Source: Clostridium sp. 1001271B_151109_B4
Lineage (GTDB): Bacteria; Bacillota; Clostridia; Clostridiales; Clostridiaceae
NCBI RefSeq assembly: GCF_015670405.1
Contig: NZ_JADPBQ010000014.1
Span: forward strand, 25,936-89,935
Length of the DNA stretch: 64,000 bases
Reading direction: 5' to 3'
Translations under genes and position numbers: made by a program
Notes under the pieces: generated by a model
What the model saw: only the letters and a program-made list of their open reading frames with translations
The model's database searches: none
Told to the model about the DNA's origin: nothing
Part shown: piece after piece, positions 16,703 through 24,769 of the stretch
How the letters are laid out: every line of letters starts with the position of its first letter
Position numbering within the stretch: position 1 is the stretch's first letter

Positions 16703-17485
16703 ATGATTAAATTAATAGCAACAGATATGGATGGGACATTATTAAATTCTAAAAATGAAATACAAGATGGATTTTATGAAGTTTTTAACGAGTTGGAAGG
16801 AAAAGGGATAATATTTGCAGCTGCAAGTGGAAGACAATACTATAATCTTTTAAAAAGATTTGAGGGTATTGAAGATAAAATGATGTTTATAGCTGAAAAT
16901 GGTACATTTGTGGTTTATAAAGGAAAAGAACTTGTAGTTAATGCATTAGATTTAAATCTTGCAAGAGAACTAATTAAAGTAGGAAGAAATATAAAAGATT
17001 CATATGTAATACTTTGTGGTAAAAAATCAGCTTATATTGAAAGTAATGATAAGAGATTAATTGAGCAAACAGAAAAATATTATGAAAGATATGAAATAGT
17101 ATCAGATTTAACTAAAATTGAAGATGATATATTAAAGGTTACAATTTGTGATTTTGCAGGTTCAGAAAATAATAGTAATAAGTATTATGATGATTTTAGA
17201 GATAAAGCTCAAATTGCAGTATCAGGGGAAATTTGGCTTGATATAACTGCAAAAGGTATTAATAAGGGAGTTGCAATAGCGGAAGTTCAGGAGTTGCTAA
17301 ATATAAAGCATGAAGAAACAATGGTATTTGGTGACTACTTAAATGATTTAGAAATGATGAGTAGTGCTTATCATAGTTATGCAATGGAAAATGCTCATGA
17401 TGATTTAAAAAAGGTAGCAAGATTCAGAGCAAAAAGTAATGATGAAAGTGGAGTTGTACATGCTATAAAAGAAATATTAAATTAA
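16703..17485 (+). CDS. Cof-type HAD-IIB family phosphatase
   Basis: 260 residues. HAD motif I DMDGTLL is at residues 8-14, motif II in the AASGR segment near 42, and motif IV in GDYLNDLEMM near 210, with a C2b cap between, the layout of Cof/YbiV sugar-phosphate phosphatases. Cytoplasmic and Mg-dependent by family. Co-transcribed with the DeoR gene; it probably hydrolyses a small sugar phosphate, perhaps to lower the effector of that regulator (inference). Terminator follows. Confidence 0.87.
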   Translation: MIKLIATDMDGTLLNSKNEIQDGFYEVFNELEGKGIIFAAASGRQYYNLLKRFEGIEDKMMFIAENGTFVVYKGKELVVNALDLNLARELIKVGRNIKDSYVILCGKKSAYIESNDKRLIEQTEKYYERYEIVSDLTKIEDDILKVTICDFAGSENNSNKYYDDFRDKAQIAVSGEIWLDITAKGINKGVAIAEVQELLNIKHEETMVFGDYLNDLEMMSSAYHSYAMENAHDDLKKVARFRAKSNDESGVVHAIKEILN

Positions 17486-17492
17486 TATATAG

Positions 17493-17543
17493 TAAAAGCA
17501 GAGTTATTTTGATTAATGATAATTCAAAATAACTCTGCTTTAT
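17493..17543. terminator. Bidirectional terminator between HAD gene and cotJC
   Basis: An 18-bp stem (17495-17512 with 17524-17541) with 11-base loop and T-rich continuation, between convergent genes. Confidence 0.88.
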
Positions 17544-17547
17544 TTTA

Positions 17548-18126
17548 TTATTTACAATTTAAATTGCCAGGTTTAACGTTATCTTGTACGTTTCTTAATG
17601 CTTCACCAAATCTTTGATAATGGACTACTTCTCTTTCCCTTAAGAAGCCTAAAATCTTTTTAATTTCAGCATCATCTGTTAAGTTTAGCAACCATTCATA
17701 AGTTGCTCTAGCTTTTTGTTCAGCAGCCATATCTTCATGTAAATCAGCAATTACATCACCTTTGGCTTGAATATAAGTTGCAGTCCAAGGGTTACCTGTA
17801 GCATCAGTATAAAAAAGTGCCTTACCGTGGTCTGCATAGTGACCAGCTAAACCAGCAGCTTTAATTTCATCTATTGATGCATTGCTCATTAGTTGATATA
17901 CCATGGTTCCAAGTATTTCTACATGGGCCATTTCTTCTGTTCCTATGTCAGTTAATAGACCTTTTGATTTGTTTGTTGGCATTGTATATCTTTGATTTAA
18001 ATATCTAAGTGCAGCCCCTAGTTCCCCGTCGGGACCACCATATTGAGTTATTAAAAGTTTTGCCATATTTAAATCAGAGCATTTCAAATTAACAGGATAT
18101 TCTAATGTTTTTACATAGTACCACAT
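17548..18126 (-). CDS. cotJC: Spore coat protein CotJC (manganese-catalase-like)
   Basis: Spore coat protein of the ferritin-like manganese catalase family. The frame opens upstream at 18213, but GGAGG at 18136-18140 selects ATG 18126, giving 192 residues starting MWYYVKTLEYPV. Metal-binding Glu and His residues of the four-helix bundle are visible (GELGAALRY, EEMAHVE, DMAAEQKARATYEW, REREVVHYQRF). Last gene of cotJABC, 4 bases after cotJB. In sporulating Firmicutes the operon is made in the mother cell; no clear sigma-E promoter could be picked. Confidence 0.93.
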   Translation of the reverse strand: MWYYVKTLEYPVNLKCSDLNMAKLLITQYGGPDGELGAALRYLNQRYTMPTNKSKGLLTDIGTEEMAHVEILGTMVYQLMSNASIDEIKAAGLAGHYADHGKALFYTDATGNPWTATYIQAKGDVIADLHEDMAAEQKARATYEWLLNLTDDAEIKKILGFLREREVVHYQRFGEALRNVQDNVKPGNLNCK

Positions 18127-18130
18127 AAAC

Positions 18131-18394
18131 TTACTCCTCCTTATTACTTTCTTTTTCCCAAGGCCAAGGACTGTCAATCCATACTTCAGGATTTTGAATA
18201 TAAGAAGAGCCAAAGTTAGTTAAAGGACCATAATCTTGCTCATAATCCCAAATTAATTTTCTTAGCTTAGAGGAAATTACTTTATAATCATCAGTTGCAT
18301 TTTTACAATTAGGAAAATTATCTAAATATAGATTTAAATCTAAAGCAAAAAATTGAAGTTTTCTAATTGCATTTAAACATTCATGCTTATTCAT
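18131..18394 (-). CDS. cotJB: Spore coat protein CotJB
   Basis: 87 residues from ATG 18394, chosen because a GGAGGA lies six bases upstream and the start overlaps the cotJA stop as ATGA. The middle holds the CotJB stretch QFFALDLNLYLDNFPN and the C-terminal Pro/Trp-rich tail (WIDSPWPWE) is diagnostic. It is needed with CotJA for coat assembly in Bacillus; biochemical role unknown. Sits between cotJA and cotJC. Confidence 0.93.
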   Translation of the reverse strand: MNKHECLNAIRKLQFFALDLNLYLDNFPNCKNATDDYKVISSKLRKLIWDYEQDYGPLTNFGSSYIQNPEVWIDSPWPWEKESNKEE

Positions 18395-18666
18395 ATTTTC
18401 TCCTCCTTGGAATACATAATTGCACAATAAGGACTATAAAGATCCTTAAATATTGTTCCAGCATCAAAAGCTGAGTTTAAATCAAACAGGTTTTGATAGG
18501 GTTGTAGAACAATACATGCTTTAGCATAAGTCATAGGAGAAAAAACTTTAAATGATTCATAACAGTTCTTTTTGGTATCAGCACAGGCAATATTACAACC
18601 AACATCAGATGTATTTTTAATACAATCATCGCAGTTTATACATTTATCTATTCTTTGATAGTACAT
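18391..18666 (-). CDS. cotJA: Spore coat-associated protein CotJA with Cys-rich N-terminal extension
   Basis: 91 residues. The C-terminal half carries the CotJA core (YAKACIVLQPYQNLFD...GTIFKDLYSPY). The first ~36 residues are unusual: six cysteines (C9, C12, C15, C24, C28, C35) in CINCDDC...CNIAC...C spacing, reminiscent of a metal-binding or disulfide-forming segment. First gene of cotJABC, with a weak AAGGGA site. Read-through into cotJB is by a 4-base ATGA overlap. Confidence 0.9.
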   Translation of the reverse strand: MYYQRIDKCINCDDCIKNTSDVGCNIACADTKKNCYESFKVFSPMTYAKACIVLQPYQNLFDLNSAFDAGTIFKDLYSPYCAIMYSKEEKI

Positions 18667-18745
18667 AATAGTGTATCCCTTCGTAAAAATTATCTACAAT
18701 ACACTTTATGTATAAGCAAAAAAAATGTGAGGAAATATTGTCGAA

Positions 18746-18901
18746 TTAAATTATTTTACTTTCTTTATGACCACAATAATCACACTTAAAATAAATCTTT
18801 CCATGCACCTTATTATCATACGCATATTCATATTCATGCATTGATTCACCACAAACAGGGCAAGTAAGTGTTAAATTTTTATTTGAAATATTTTTTTTCA
18901 T
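18746..18901 (-). CDS. Small zinc-ribbon protein, 51 residues
   Basis: Small open frame with an AGGAG site (18910-18914) nine bases before the ATG. Residues 14-17 CPVC and 40-43 CDYC form a single zinc ribbon, separated by an acidic/aromatic stretch; the rest is polar. Unrecognised by name. It lies upstream of cotJA on the same strand (79 bases), so might be in the same unit, though that gap could hold the coat promoter. The second structured repeat element starts right behind its ribosome-binding site. Confidence 0.7.
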   Translation of the reverse strand: MKKNISNKNLTLTCPVCGESMHEYEYAYDNKVHGKIYFKCDYCGHKESKII

Positions 18902-18915
18902 AAATTTTACTCCTT

Positions 18916-19040
18916 TAAGTGAAATTCAAAATCTTCGATTTTGTTAATTGAACTTGCTTGAAACTCCAAATTTTAATTTGGTTAAGCTGAAAGTACACTT
19001 TAGTGTACTCATCTGATTTTATATGAAGATGAGTTTCCTT
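18916..19040 (+). repeat. Diverged copy of the tandem structured repeat (element 2)
   Basis: Same architecture as 10832-10960. Repeat 3 (18916-18957) aligns gap-free over 42 bases with the earlier repeats; repeat 4 (18956-18996) is one base shorter in the loop. In repeat 3 a C-G pair of the inner stem has become A-T (18928 with 18942), again compensatory. Extra here is a perfect 8-bp hairpin (18992-18999 with 19002-19009). The final hairpin is ACTCATCT (19007-19014) with AGATGAGT (19027-19034), then TTCCTTT. 19041-19205 holds nothing I can identify. Confidence 0.8.
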
Positions 19041-19205
19041 TAATTATTATATAACTATTTATAATATTCAATAATAAAGAATAAAATGTAGACAGAAAGA
19101 TATATAACTCAACAAAACATTACTTTATTTGCAAAAGAATAAAAAAGGAGTAAAATATAAAAATGCAATAGATAAATATTAACATAAGATAAAATTTAAT
19201 AAGAA

Positions 19206-19546
19206 ATGATAGATAAAATGGAGCGTAAGTTTAATATTTTTGAAACTATGACATTAGTAACAACAGTATATTATTTAGGAAAATTTTTAAGAGCTAAAAT
19301 AAAGTTTTTATCAAAGTATTGTATAACAGCTCCTGTTGTTGGAGGGCTCATTTTTGCAATAGTAATGTTAATATTAAAAGTAACTAATATAGCAACTATA
19401 ATGTTAGACACAACATTACAAAATTTATTTATGATAGCTTTTTTCGCTAGTGTTGACTTTACAGCAAGTTTTAAGGTTTTAAAAAGTGGGGGATTAAGGT
19501 TGCTGTGTTTTTAGCGTTAGCAATACTTTTAGTAATTTCTCAGTAA
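19206..19546 (+). pseudogene. gltS: Truncated, frameshifted sodium/glutamate symporter GltS
   Basis: The first ~97 residues match the N terminus of GltS: FNIFETM, LGKFLRAKIKFLSKYCITAPVVGGL, DTTLQNLFMIAFF, then KSGG. At the G run near 19488-19492 the frame breaks: the reading frame ends at 19514, while another frame continues the family-like segment (IKVAVFLALAILLVISQ) to a stop at 19544-19546. The remaining ~300 residues of a normal 400-residue GltS are missing. No good ribosome-binding site is present. A dead gene. Confidence 0.82.
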
Positions 19547-19618
19547 ATTATCCTTTGTCAGTTGTAGCAGGTATTGTTATAATATAGTAATAATATAATT
19601 GAAAAGTAGGTGACTATA

Positions 19619-21022
19619 ATGTATAAAAAACAAATAGAAGAATATTTTAACTTGCATAAAGATGAGATGCTAGAAGATATATGCAAGGTAATAAGAATAA
19701 AAAGTGATAGACAAGAGCCGAAAGAAGGAATGCCTTTTGGTGAAGGTGTAGTAAAGGTTTTAAATGAGGCATTAGATATTGCTAGCAATATGGGATTTGA
19801 AACTAATAATTATGATAATTATGTTGGAACAGTAGATTTTAATGATAAAGAAAAGGCATTAGATATTTTAGCACATCTTGATGTAGTTCCAGCTGGAGAT
19901 GAATGGACAGTTACAGGGCCTTATGAGCCTATTATAAAGGATGGAAAATTGTATGGAAGAGGTTCTGCGGATGATAAGGGACCAGCAATAGTAGCATTAT
20001 ATGCTTTAAAGGCAGTTAAAGATTTAAATATACCATTAAATAAGAATGTTAGACTTATATTAGGAACTGATGAAGAATGCGGAAGTGCTGATATTGAGTA
20101 TTATTATAAAATAGAAAAAGAAGCACCTATGACTTTTTCACCAGATGCTGACTTTCCAGTTATTAATGTTGAAAAAGGTGGACTAAAGGCTAACTTTATA
20201 TCTGATTTCAAGGAAGATACAACAATGCCTAGAATTATATCAGTAAATTCAGGAGTTAAGGTAAATGTTATTCCAGATAAGGCAACAGCAGTAATTGAAG
20301 GAATAGATAAGAGTGAAGTTGAGAAATATTGTGATACAGTAACAAATAAAATTGGAGTAAAATTTACTGTTAATGAAGAAAATAATAAATGTATTATTGA
20401 AGCTAAAGGAAAAGGTGCTCATGCAGCTTATCCAGAAGGTGGTAACAATGCATTAACTGGAATTTTAACATTATTATCTTCAATGCCATTTGCTGATAGT
20501 GAAGGATTTAAAAAATTATGTGAAATTAATAAATTATTACCACATGGTGACTATAAAGGTGAAGCTATTGGAGTAAAGATGGCTGATGAAGTTTCAGGAG
20601 AATTAACTTTATCATTTACTATTTTTGAGTATACTACTACAAAATTAAAAGGAACTTTTGATTGTAGAGCACCTTTATGTGCAAATGATGAAAATTTAAG
20701 AGATGTAGTTTCTGAAAATTTAAGGAATGTTGGAGTAATTTTGGAACCATGTAATGTATTTGAAGGACATTATGTTGATGAAAATTCTGATTTTGTTCAA
20801 ACATTATTAAGATGTTACGAAATGTATAGTGGGAAAAAAGGTGAATGTATAGCAATTGGTGGAGGGACTTATGTCCATCACATAAAAAATGGTGTTGCAT
20901 TTGGATGTACAATGCCTGGAACTGATAATAATATGCATGGAAATGATGAATTTGCAGTTATAGATGAGCTTATACTTAGCGCTAAAATATTTACACAAGC
21001 AATAATAGAATTATGTAAATAA
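19619..21022 (+). CDS. pepV: Dipeptidase PepV (M20 family)
   Basis: Cytoplasmic zinc dipeptidase, 467 residues from ATG 19619 (AGGTG site six bases before; the GTG at 19610 is in frame but lies in that site). M20 metal motifs are intact: HLDVVPAGDEW (first His ligand), GRGSADDKGP (bridging Asp) and DEECGS (catalytic Glu). The large lid insertion of the PepV class fits the length. It frees amino acids from dipeptides; the tripeptidase pepT follows directly, giving a peptide-utilisation unit. Confidence 0.9.
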   Translation: MYKKQIEEYFNLHKDEMLEDICKVIRIKSDRQEPKEGMPFGEGVVKVLNEALDIASNMGFETNNYDNYVGTVDFNDKEKALDILAHLDVVPAGDEWTVTGPYEPIIKDGKLYGRGSADDKGPAIVALYALKAVKDLNIPLNKNVRLILGTDEECGSADIEYYYKIEKEAPMTFSPDADFPVINVEKGGLKANFISDFKEDTTMPRIISVNSGVKVNVIPDKATAVIEGIDKSEVEKYCDTVTNKIGVKFTVNEENNKCIIEAKGKGAHAAYPEGGNNALTGILTLLSSMPFADSEGFKKLCEINKLLPHGDYKGEAIGVKMADEVSGELTLSFTIFEYTTTKLKGTFDCRAPLCANDENLRDVVSENLRNVGVILEPCNVFEGHYVDENSDFVQTLLRCYEMYSGKKGECIAIGGGTYVHHIKNGVAFGCTMPGTDNNMHGNDEFAVIDELILSAKIFTQAIIELCK

Positions 21023-21053
21023 TATAATAATTTATATAGAGGGAGATAAAAAT

Positions 21054-22268
21054 ATGCAAGCATATGAAAGATTAATAAAATACGCAAAAATTTATACAAC
21101 GTCTGATCCTAAATCAGAAACTACACCGTCAACTAAGAGACAATTTGATTTAGCTAATATTTTAGTTGAAGAAATGAAGGAAATAGGAATTCAAGAAGTT
21201 AGAGTAGATGAAAATTGCTATGTTTATGGAGTTATTCCTGCAAGCAAAGGTTATGAAGATAAATATAGTATAGGGTTAATAGCTCATATGGATACTGCAC
21301 CTGCAGCACCAGGAGAAAATGTAAATCCACAATTAGTTGAAAATTATAATGGAGAAGATTTAACTCTTTTAAATGGAACTGTTTTATCAGTAGAAAAATT
21401 TCCACATTTGAAGAACTTAAAAGGGAGAACTTTAATTACAACAGATGGTAATACTCTTTTAGGAGCTGATGATAAAGCGGGTATAGCTGAAATATTAACA
21501 GCTTGTGAAAGAATAATAAAAGAAAATATTCCTCATGGTAAGATATGTATTGGATTTACACCAGATGAAGAAATAGGAAGAGGAGCTAATAAATTTGATG
21601 TAAAGAATTTTGGAGCACAATTTGCTTATACAATGGACGGTGGAGTTGAAGGTGAAATTTCTTATGAAAACTTTAATGCTTCAGCAGCTACAGTTGAGAT
21701 ACATGGTGTTTCAGTTCATCCAGGATCAGCAAAGAATACAATGATTAATGCAACAAATGTTGGTATCGAGTTTGATAGAATGTTACCTCAAGGTGAAAAG
21801 CCAGAATATACTGAAGGATATGAAGGATTCTATTATTTAGAAAGCTTTAGAGGAAATACAGATCATGCTGTATTAGGATATATATTAAGAGATCATGATG
21901 CTTGCAAACTTGAATCTAAGAAATCTACATTACAGCTAATTGAAAAGTTATTAAACGAAAAATATGGAGAAGGTACTGTTAAGTTAACAATTACTGATCA
22001 ATATAAGAATATGGCTGAACATGTTAAGCCATGCATGCATTTACTTGATAATGCAATAGCTGCAATGAAGAGTTTAAATGTTACTCCAGTAATTGAACCT
22101 ATAAGAGGTGGAACAGATGGAGCAACTCTTAGCTATATGGGATTACCTTGTCCTAACTTAGGAACTGGTGGATATGCATTCCATGGTGAATATGAGCATA
22201 TTACTGTAGAAGGTATGGAAATTGCAACTAATATAATAATTGAAATATTAAAGAAGTATGCACAATAA
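21054..22268 (+). CDS. pepT: Tripeptide aminopeptidase PepT (peptidase T, M20B)
   Basis: 404 residues. Removes the N-terminal amino acid from tripeptides. M20 zinc motifs are present: HMDTAPAAPG, the bridging-Asp segment GADDKAG and TPDEEIGRG; the C-terminal RGGTDGA and GYAFHGEYE are PepT signatures. An AGGGAG site precedes the ATG, 31 bases after pepV, so they form an operon. Terminator follows. Length is normal. Confidence 0.95.
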   Translation: MQAYERLIKYAKIYTTSDPKSETTPSTKRQFDLANILVEEMKEIGIQEVRVDENCYVYGVIPASKGYEDKYSIGLIAHMDTAPAAPGENVNPQLVENYNGEDLTLLNGTVLSVEKFPHLKNLKGRTLITTDGNTLLGADDKAGIAEILTACERIIKENIPHGKICIGFTPDEEIGRGANKFDVKNFGAQFAYTMDGGVEGEISYENFNASAATVEIHGVSVHPGSAKNTMINATNVGIEFDRMLPQGEKPEYTEGYEGFYYLESFRGNTDHAVLGYILRDHDACKLESKKSTLQLIEKLLNEKYGEGTVKLTITDQYKNMAEHVKPCMHLLDNAIAAMKSLNVTPVIEPIRGGTDGATLSYMGLPCPNLGTGGYAFHGEYEHITVEGMEIATNIIIEILKKYAQ

Positions 22269-22290
22269 TTTTATATAAAACTTACATTAG

Positions 22291-22328
22291 ATAAGCAGAG
22301 TGAATATTATGACTCTGCTTATTTTTAA
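22291..22328 (+). terminator. Terminator after pepT
   Basis: An 11-bp perfect stem (22291-22301 with 22312-22322), 10-base loop, then TTTTTAAT. Confidence 0.85.
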
Positions 22329-22411
22329 TATTATGTATATATATTAAAAAATGAAGATGAAAACTTTAAAATATAAAAAAGTATTTATTTTGGGGGAAGA
22401 GGTGAGGAAGT

Positions 22412-22909
22412 ATGGAGAAAATTATTGTGGTAGGATGTGGTGGTGCAGGAAAATCAACATTTTCTAGAGAACTATCTAATAAATTAGATATACCAGTATA
22501 TCATTTAGATAAATTATTTTGGAATGAAGGATGGATTGAAACTCCGAAGGCAGAATTTAATAAAAAAATTGAAAAAGTGATAAACAAAGATAAATGGATA
22601 ATAGATGGAAATTATATTAGAACAATTGATATAAGAGCAAAGAAGGCAGATACAATAATTTTTATTAATATGCCAACATATATTTGTCTTTATAGAATTT
22701 TTAAGAGACGATTTATGTATAGGGGAAAAAGCAGACCAGATATGGCGGAAGGGTGTCCAGAAGGAATTGACATAGAGTTTTTTAAGTGGGTATTGAGTTA
22801 TAATAAAAAAATTAGACCAGAAATACTTAAAAAGCTAAGTTTATATAAGGAAAAAGATATCATAATTTTAAATGGGAAGAAAGAAGTAAGGAAGTTTTTA
22901 GAGGGATAA
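22412..22909 (+). CDS. FlaR-like/adenylate-kinase-type P-loop NTPase
   Basis: 165-residue P-loop kinase-like protein. Walker A GCGGAGKST is at residues 8-16, followed by HLDKLFW and DGNYIRT, the pattern of the family named DNA topology modulation protein FlaR, with an Arg-rich lid (IFKRRFMYRGKSRPDM). Family members probably phosphorylate a small substrate; the topology label is historical. A GAGGTGAGG site precedes the ATG. Single gene. The following 240 bases hold no gene, only the ArsR operator at the far end. Confidence 0.75.
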   Translation: MEKIIVVGCGGAGKSTFSRELSNKLDIPVYHLDKLFWNEGWIETPKAEFNKKIEKVINKDKWIIDGNYIRTIDIRAKKADTIIFINMPTYICLYRIFKRRFMYRGKSRPDMAEGCPEGIDIEFFKWVLSYNKKIRPEILKKLSLYKEKDIIILNGKKEVRKFLEG

Positions 22910-23116
22910 ATATTTTGCTTAGAATGTGTTTCTTTAAACTTTAAAATGGAGAAATAGTTTTAATAATACTAAATAATTCATTATATAGAAATATTTCTGT
23001 TAATAAAAGAAAAAGATAGAATTTAAAAGGTAACTTAACTAAGTAATAAAATTTAATGAGTTTTAAGGAAAAACAAGCAAATTCAATATTTGAGAAAACT
23101 AATTAAGAGTATTAAT

Positions 23117-23144
23117 ATTTAATTAAGTAATTACTTAATTAAAT
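23117..23144. promoter_or_regulatory. Perfect 28-bp palindrome, candidate ArsR-family operator
   Basis: A perfect inverted repeat of 14-base arms centred at 23130/23131, made of TTAATTAAGTAA and its mirror. It sits two bases before the ribosome-binding site of the ArsR gene, the classic place for autoregulation by a metal- or redox-sensing ArsR repressor. Confidence 0.75.
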
Positions 23145-23155
23145 TAGAGGTGCTT

Positions 23156-23539
23156 ATGAACGAGAAGATTAAGATATTTAAAGCTATAGGTGATGAAACA
23201 AGAGTAAAAATTCTACTTTTATTATCAAATAGAAATATTTGCGCAAAGGGAATTGCTAAGCATTTAGAGATTTCTGAAGCCGCAGTATCTCAGCATATTA
23301 AGATTTTAAAAGAAGCTAATATAATAATTGCATATAAGCAAGGATATTATGTTATGTATGAATTAAATGAGAAAGTATTAGCGGAAGCTATAGGTTTCAT
23401 AAATCTTCTTATTCATAAAAATACTGATTTAATTTCAAATGAGTACAATTTTAATATTGAAGAGGTAAATACTGATAGGTGTAAGCATGGATGCAAATCC
23501 ATGAAGGGTTGTTGTAAAAACAAAATTAAGGAGGAATAA
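23156..23539 (+). CDS. ArsR-family winged-helix regulator
   Basis: 127 residues from ATG 23156 (AGAGG site five bases before; the upstream GTG 23150 overlaps that site). Winged helix is clear: ARVKILLLLSNRNICAKGIAKHLEISEAAVSQHIKILKEA, then a YKQGYYVMYELN wing. The C-terminal tail is Cys-rich (CKHGCKSMKGCCKN), unlike most ArsR proteins, and could bind metal or an Fe-S unit. Two bases downstream is the NifX-like gene, so it probably controls it and itself through the palindrome. Confidence 0.87.
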   Translation: MNEKIKIFKAIGDETRVKILLLLSNRNICAKGIAKHLEISEAAVSQHIKILKEANIIIAYKQGYYVMYELNEKVLAEAIGFINLLIHKNTDLISNEYNFNIEEVNTDRCKHGCKSMKGCCKNKIKEE

Positions 23540-23541
23540 AA

Positions 23542-23922
23542 ATGAAAGTATGTTTTCCAGTTAACTCTAATGAAGGTTTAAATAGTATGCCATATAATCA
23601 CTTTGGAAGCGCTCCAGAATTTGTTGTATGGGATGGGGAAAGTAATGTAGTTAAATCAATTAGTAATGGTGATTTAGGGCATGAGCACGGAAAGTGTAAT
23701 CCTATTAAAGCATTATCAGGAGAAGTAGTTGATGCTGTAGTTGTAGGAGGAATAGGTAAAGGTGCCATTGTTAAATTAAACTCTATGGGAATAAAGGTAT
23801 ATGAAGCTATTGAAGGAACAATATCAGATAATATTAATTCACTTAAGAATGGTGTATTAAAAGAATTTGATAGTAATCATACATGTAATCATGATGGATG
23901 CTCTCATCATGGTAATAAATAA
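23542..23922 (+). CDS. NifB/NifX-family metal-cluster-binding protein with His-rich tail
   Basis: 126 residues of the dinitrogenase iron-molybdenum cofactor-binding fold (about 1-100; FPVNSNEGL start, NHFGSAPEF, VVVGGIGKGA). The last ~15 residues are His/Cys-rich (HTCNHDGCSHHGNK), a likely metal site. In anaerobes that lack nitrogenase such proteins are thought to carry or repair Fe-S/metal clusters. Translated just after the ArsR gene from an AGGAGG site. No nif genes are in the window. Confidence 0.86.
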   Translation: MKVCFPVNSNEGLNSMPYNHFGSAPEFVVWDGESNVVKSISNGDLGHEHGKCNPIKALSGEVVDAVVVGGIGKGAIVKLNSMGIKVYEAIEGTISDNINSLKNGVLKEFDSNHTCNHDGCSHHGNK

Positions 23923-23942
23923 AAAAATATATATATATAACG

Positions 23943-23975
23943 AAAAAGCATCATTAACTTGATGCTTTTTTATGT
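23943..23975 (+). terminator. Terminator after NifX-like gene
   Basis: An 11-bp stem (23943-23953 with 23960-23970) with 6-base loop and a T run. Confidence 0.88.
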
Positions 23976-24091
23976 ATATAACCTTTTGATTGGTAAAAAA
24001 AGGAATGGAAAGAACATACTTTCACTTTGGGTAAATTTGTAGTAAAATTAAATGATACGATAGTATATTTTGTACAAAGGATGGAAAATTA

Positions 24092-24646
24092 ATGAGCGGA
24101 AAAGAGCATATGATTGTAGGGACTACTGCAACAGCAACAATGGGAATTGGTTTCTTAGTAACAAAAACATTTGATAGTGTAATTTACTTAGTACCATTAA
24201 TAATTGGGGGATTTATAGGATCGTATATGCCAGATATAGATTCTCATAATTCAAAAGTAAGACAAGCGTTTAATAAAATATTAACTTTTTTAATAATAGC
24301 AATCTTTATTGGATATGTTTTGGGGATTATGTTAAATGTAAATGATATTATTGTATTTTTACAAAGCAATTTTAATAATTATTTTGGTGCTATTATGTTT
24401 TGTATAGTAACAATACTAGGAAAGTTATCGCCTCATAGAATGTTCACACATAAATGGTTAGGAACATTATCATTTTGTGGCTGTGTTTACTTTATAGGAA
24501 ATATTTATTTAACATTAGGCTTTACAATGGGATATATATTACATATAGTTTGTGATAGATTTTCGCCTAGGGGGAAAAACCTGAAATTTTTTGAGTTTAA
24601 GTTACCCTGCAGAAATTCAAAAAACAAAACTACAATTGTTTGGTAA
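24092..24646 (+). CDS. YdjM-like membrane-bound metal-dependent hydrolase (DUF457)
   Basis: 184 residues with about four hydrophobic segments. Family signatures are visible: MSGKEHMIVG at the start, GSYMPDIDSHNSKVR near 50-65, and SPHRMFTHKWLG near 110-122, in which His and Asp residues would bind metal. Substrate unknown; the E. coli member is LexA-regulated. Weak GGATGG ribosome-binding site. Single gene. Confidence 0.83.
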   Translation: MSGKEHMIVGTTATATMGIGFLVTKTFDSVIYLVPLIIGGFIGSYMPDIDSHNSKVRQAFNKILTFLIIAIFIGYVLGIMLNVNDIIVFLQSNFNNYFGAIMFCIVTILGKLSPHRMFTHKWLGTLSFCGCVYFIGNIYLTLGFTMGYILHIVCDRFSPRGKNLKFFEFKLPCRNSKNKTTIVW

Positions 24647-24769
24647 AAATGAAGTTTCAGCAAGAACAATGTATATGCCTATTTAATAATAAGAAAATTA
24701 TTGATACAATTATAAGTAAAAAGAGAGATGAAAATAACATTATTTAATAAACAATATTGAGGTGAAATA

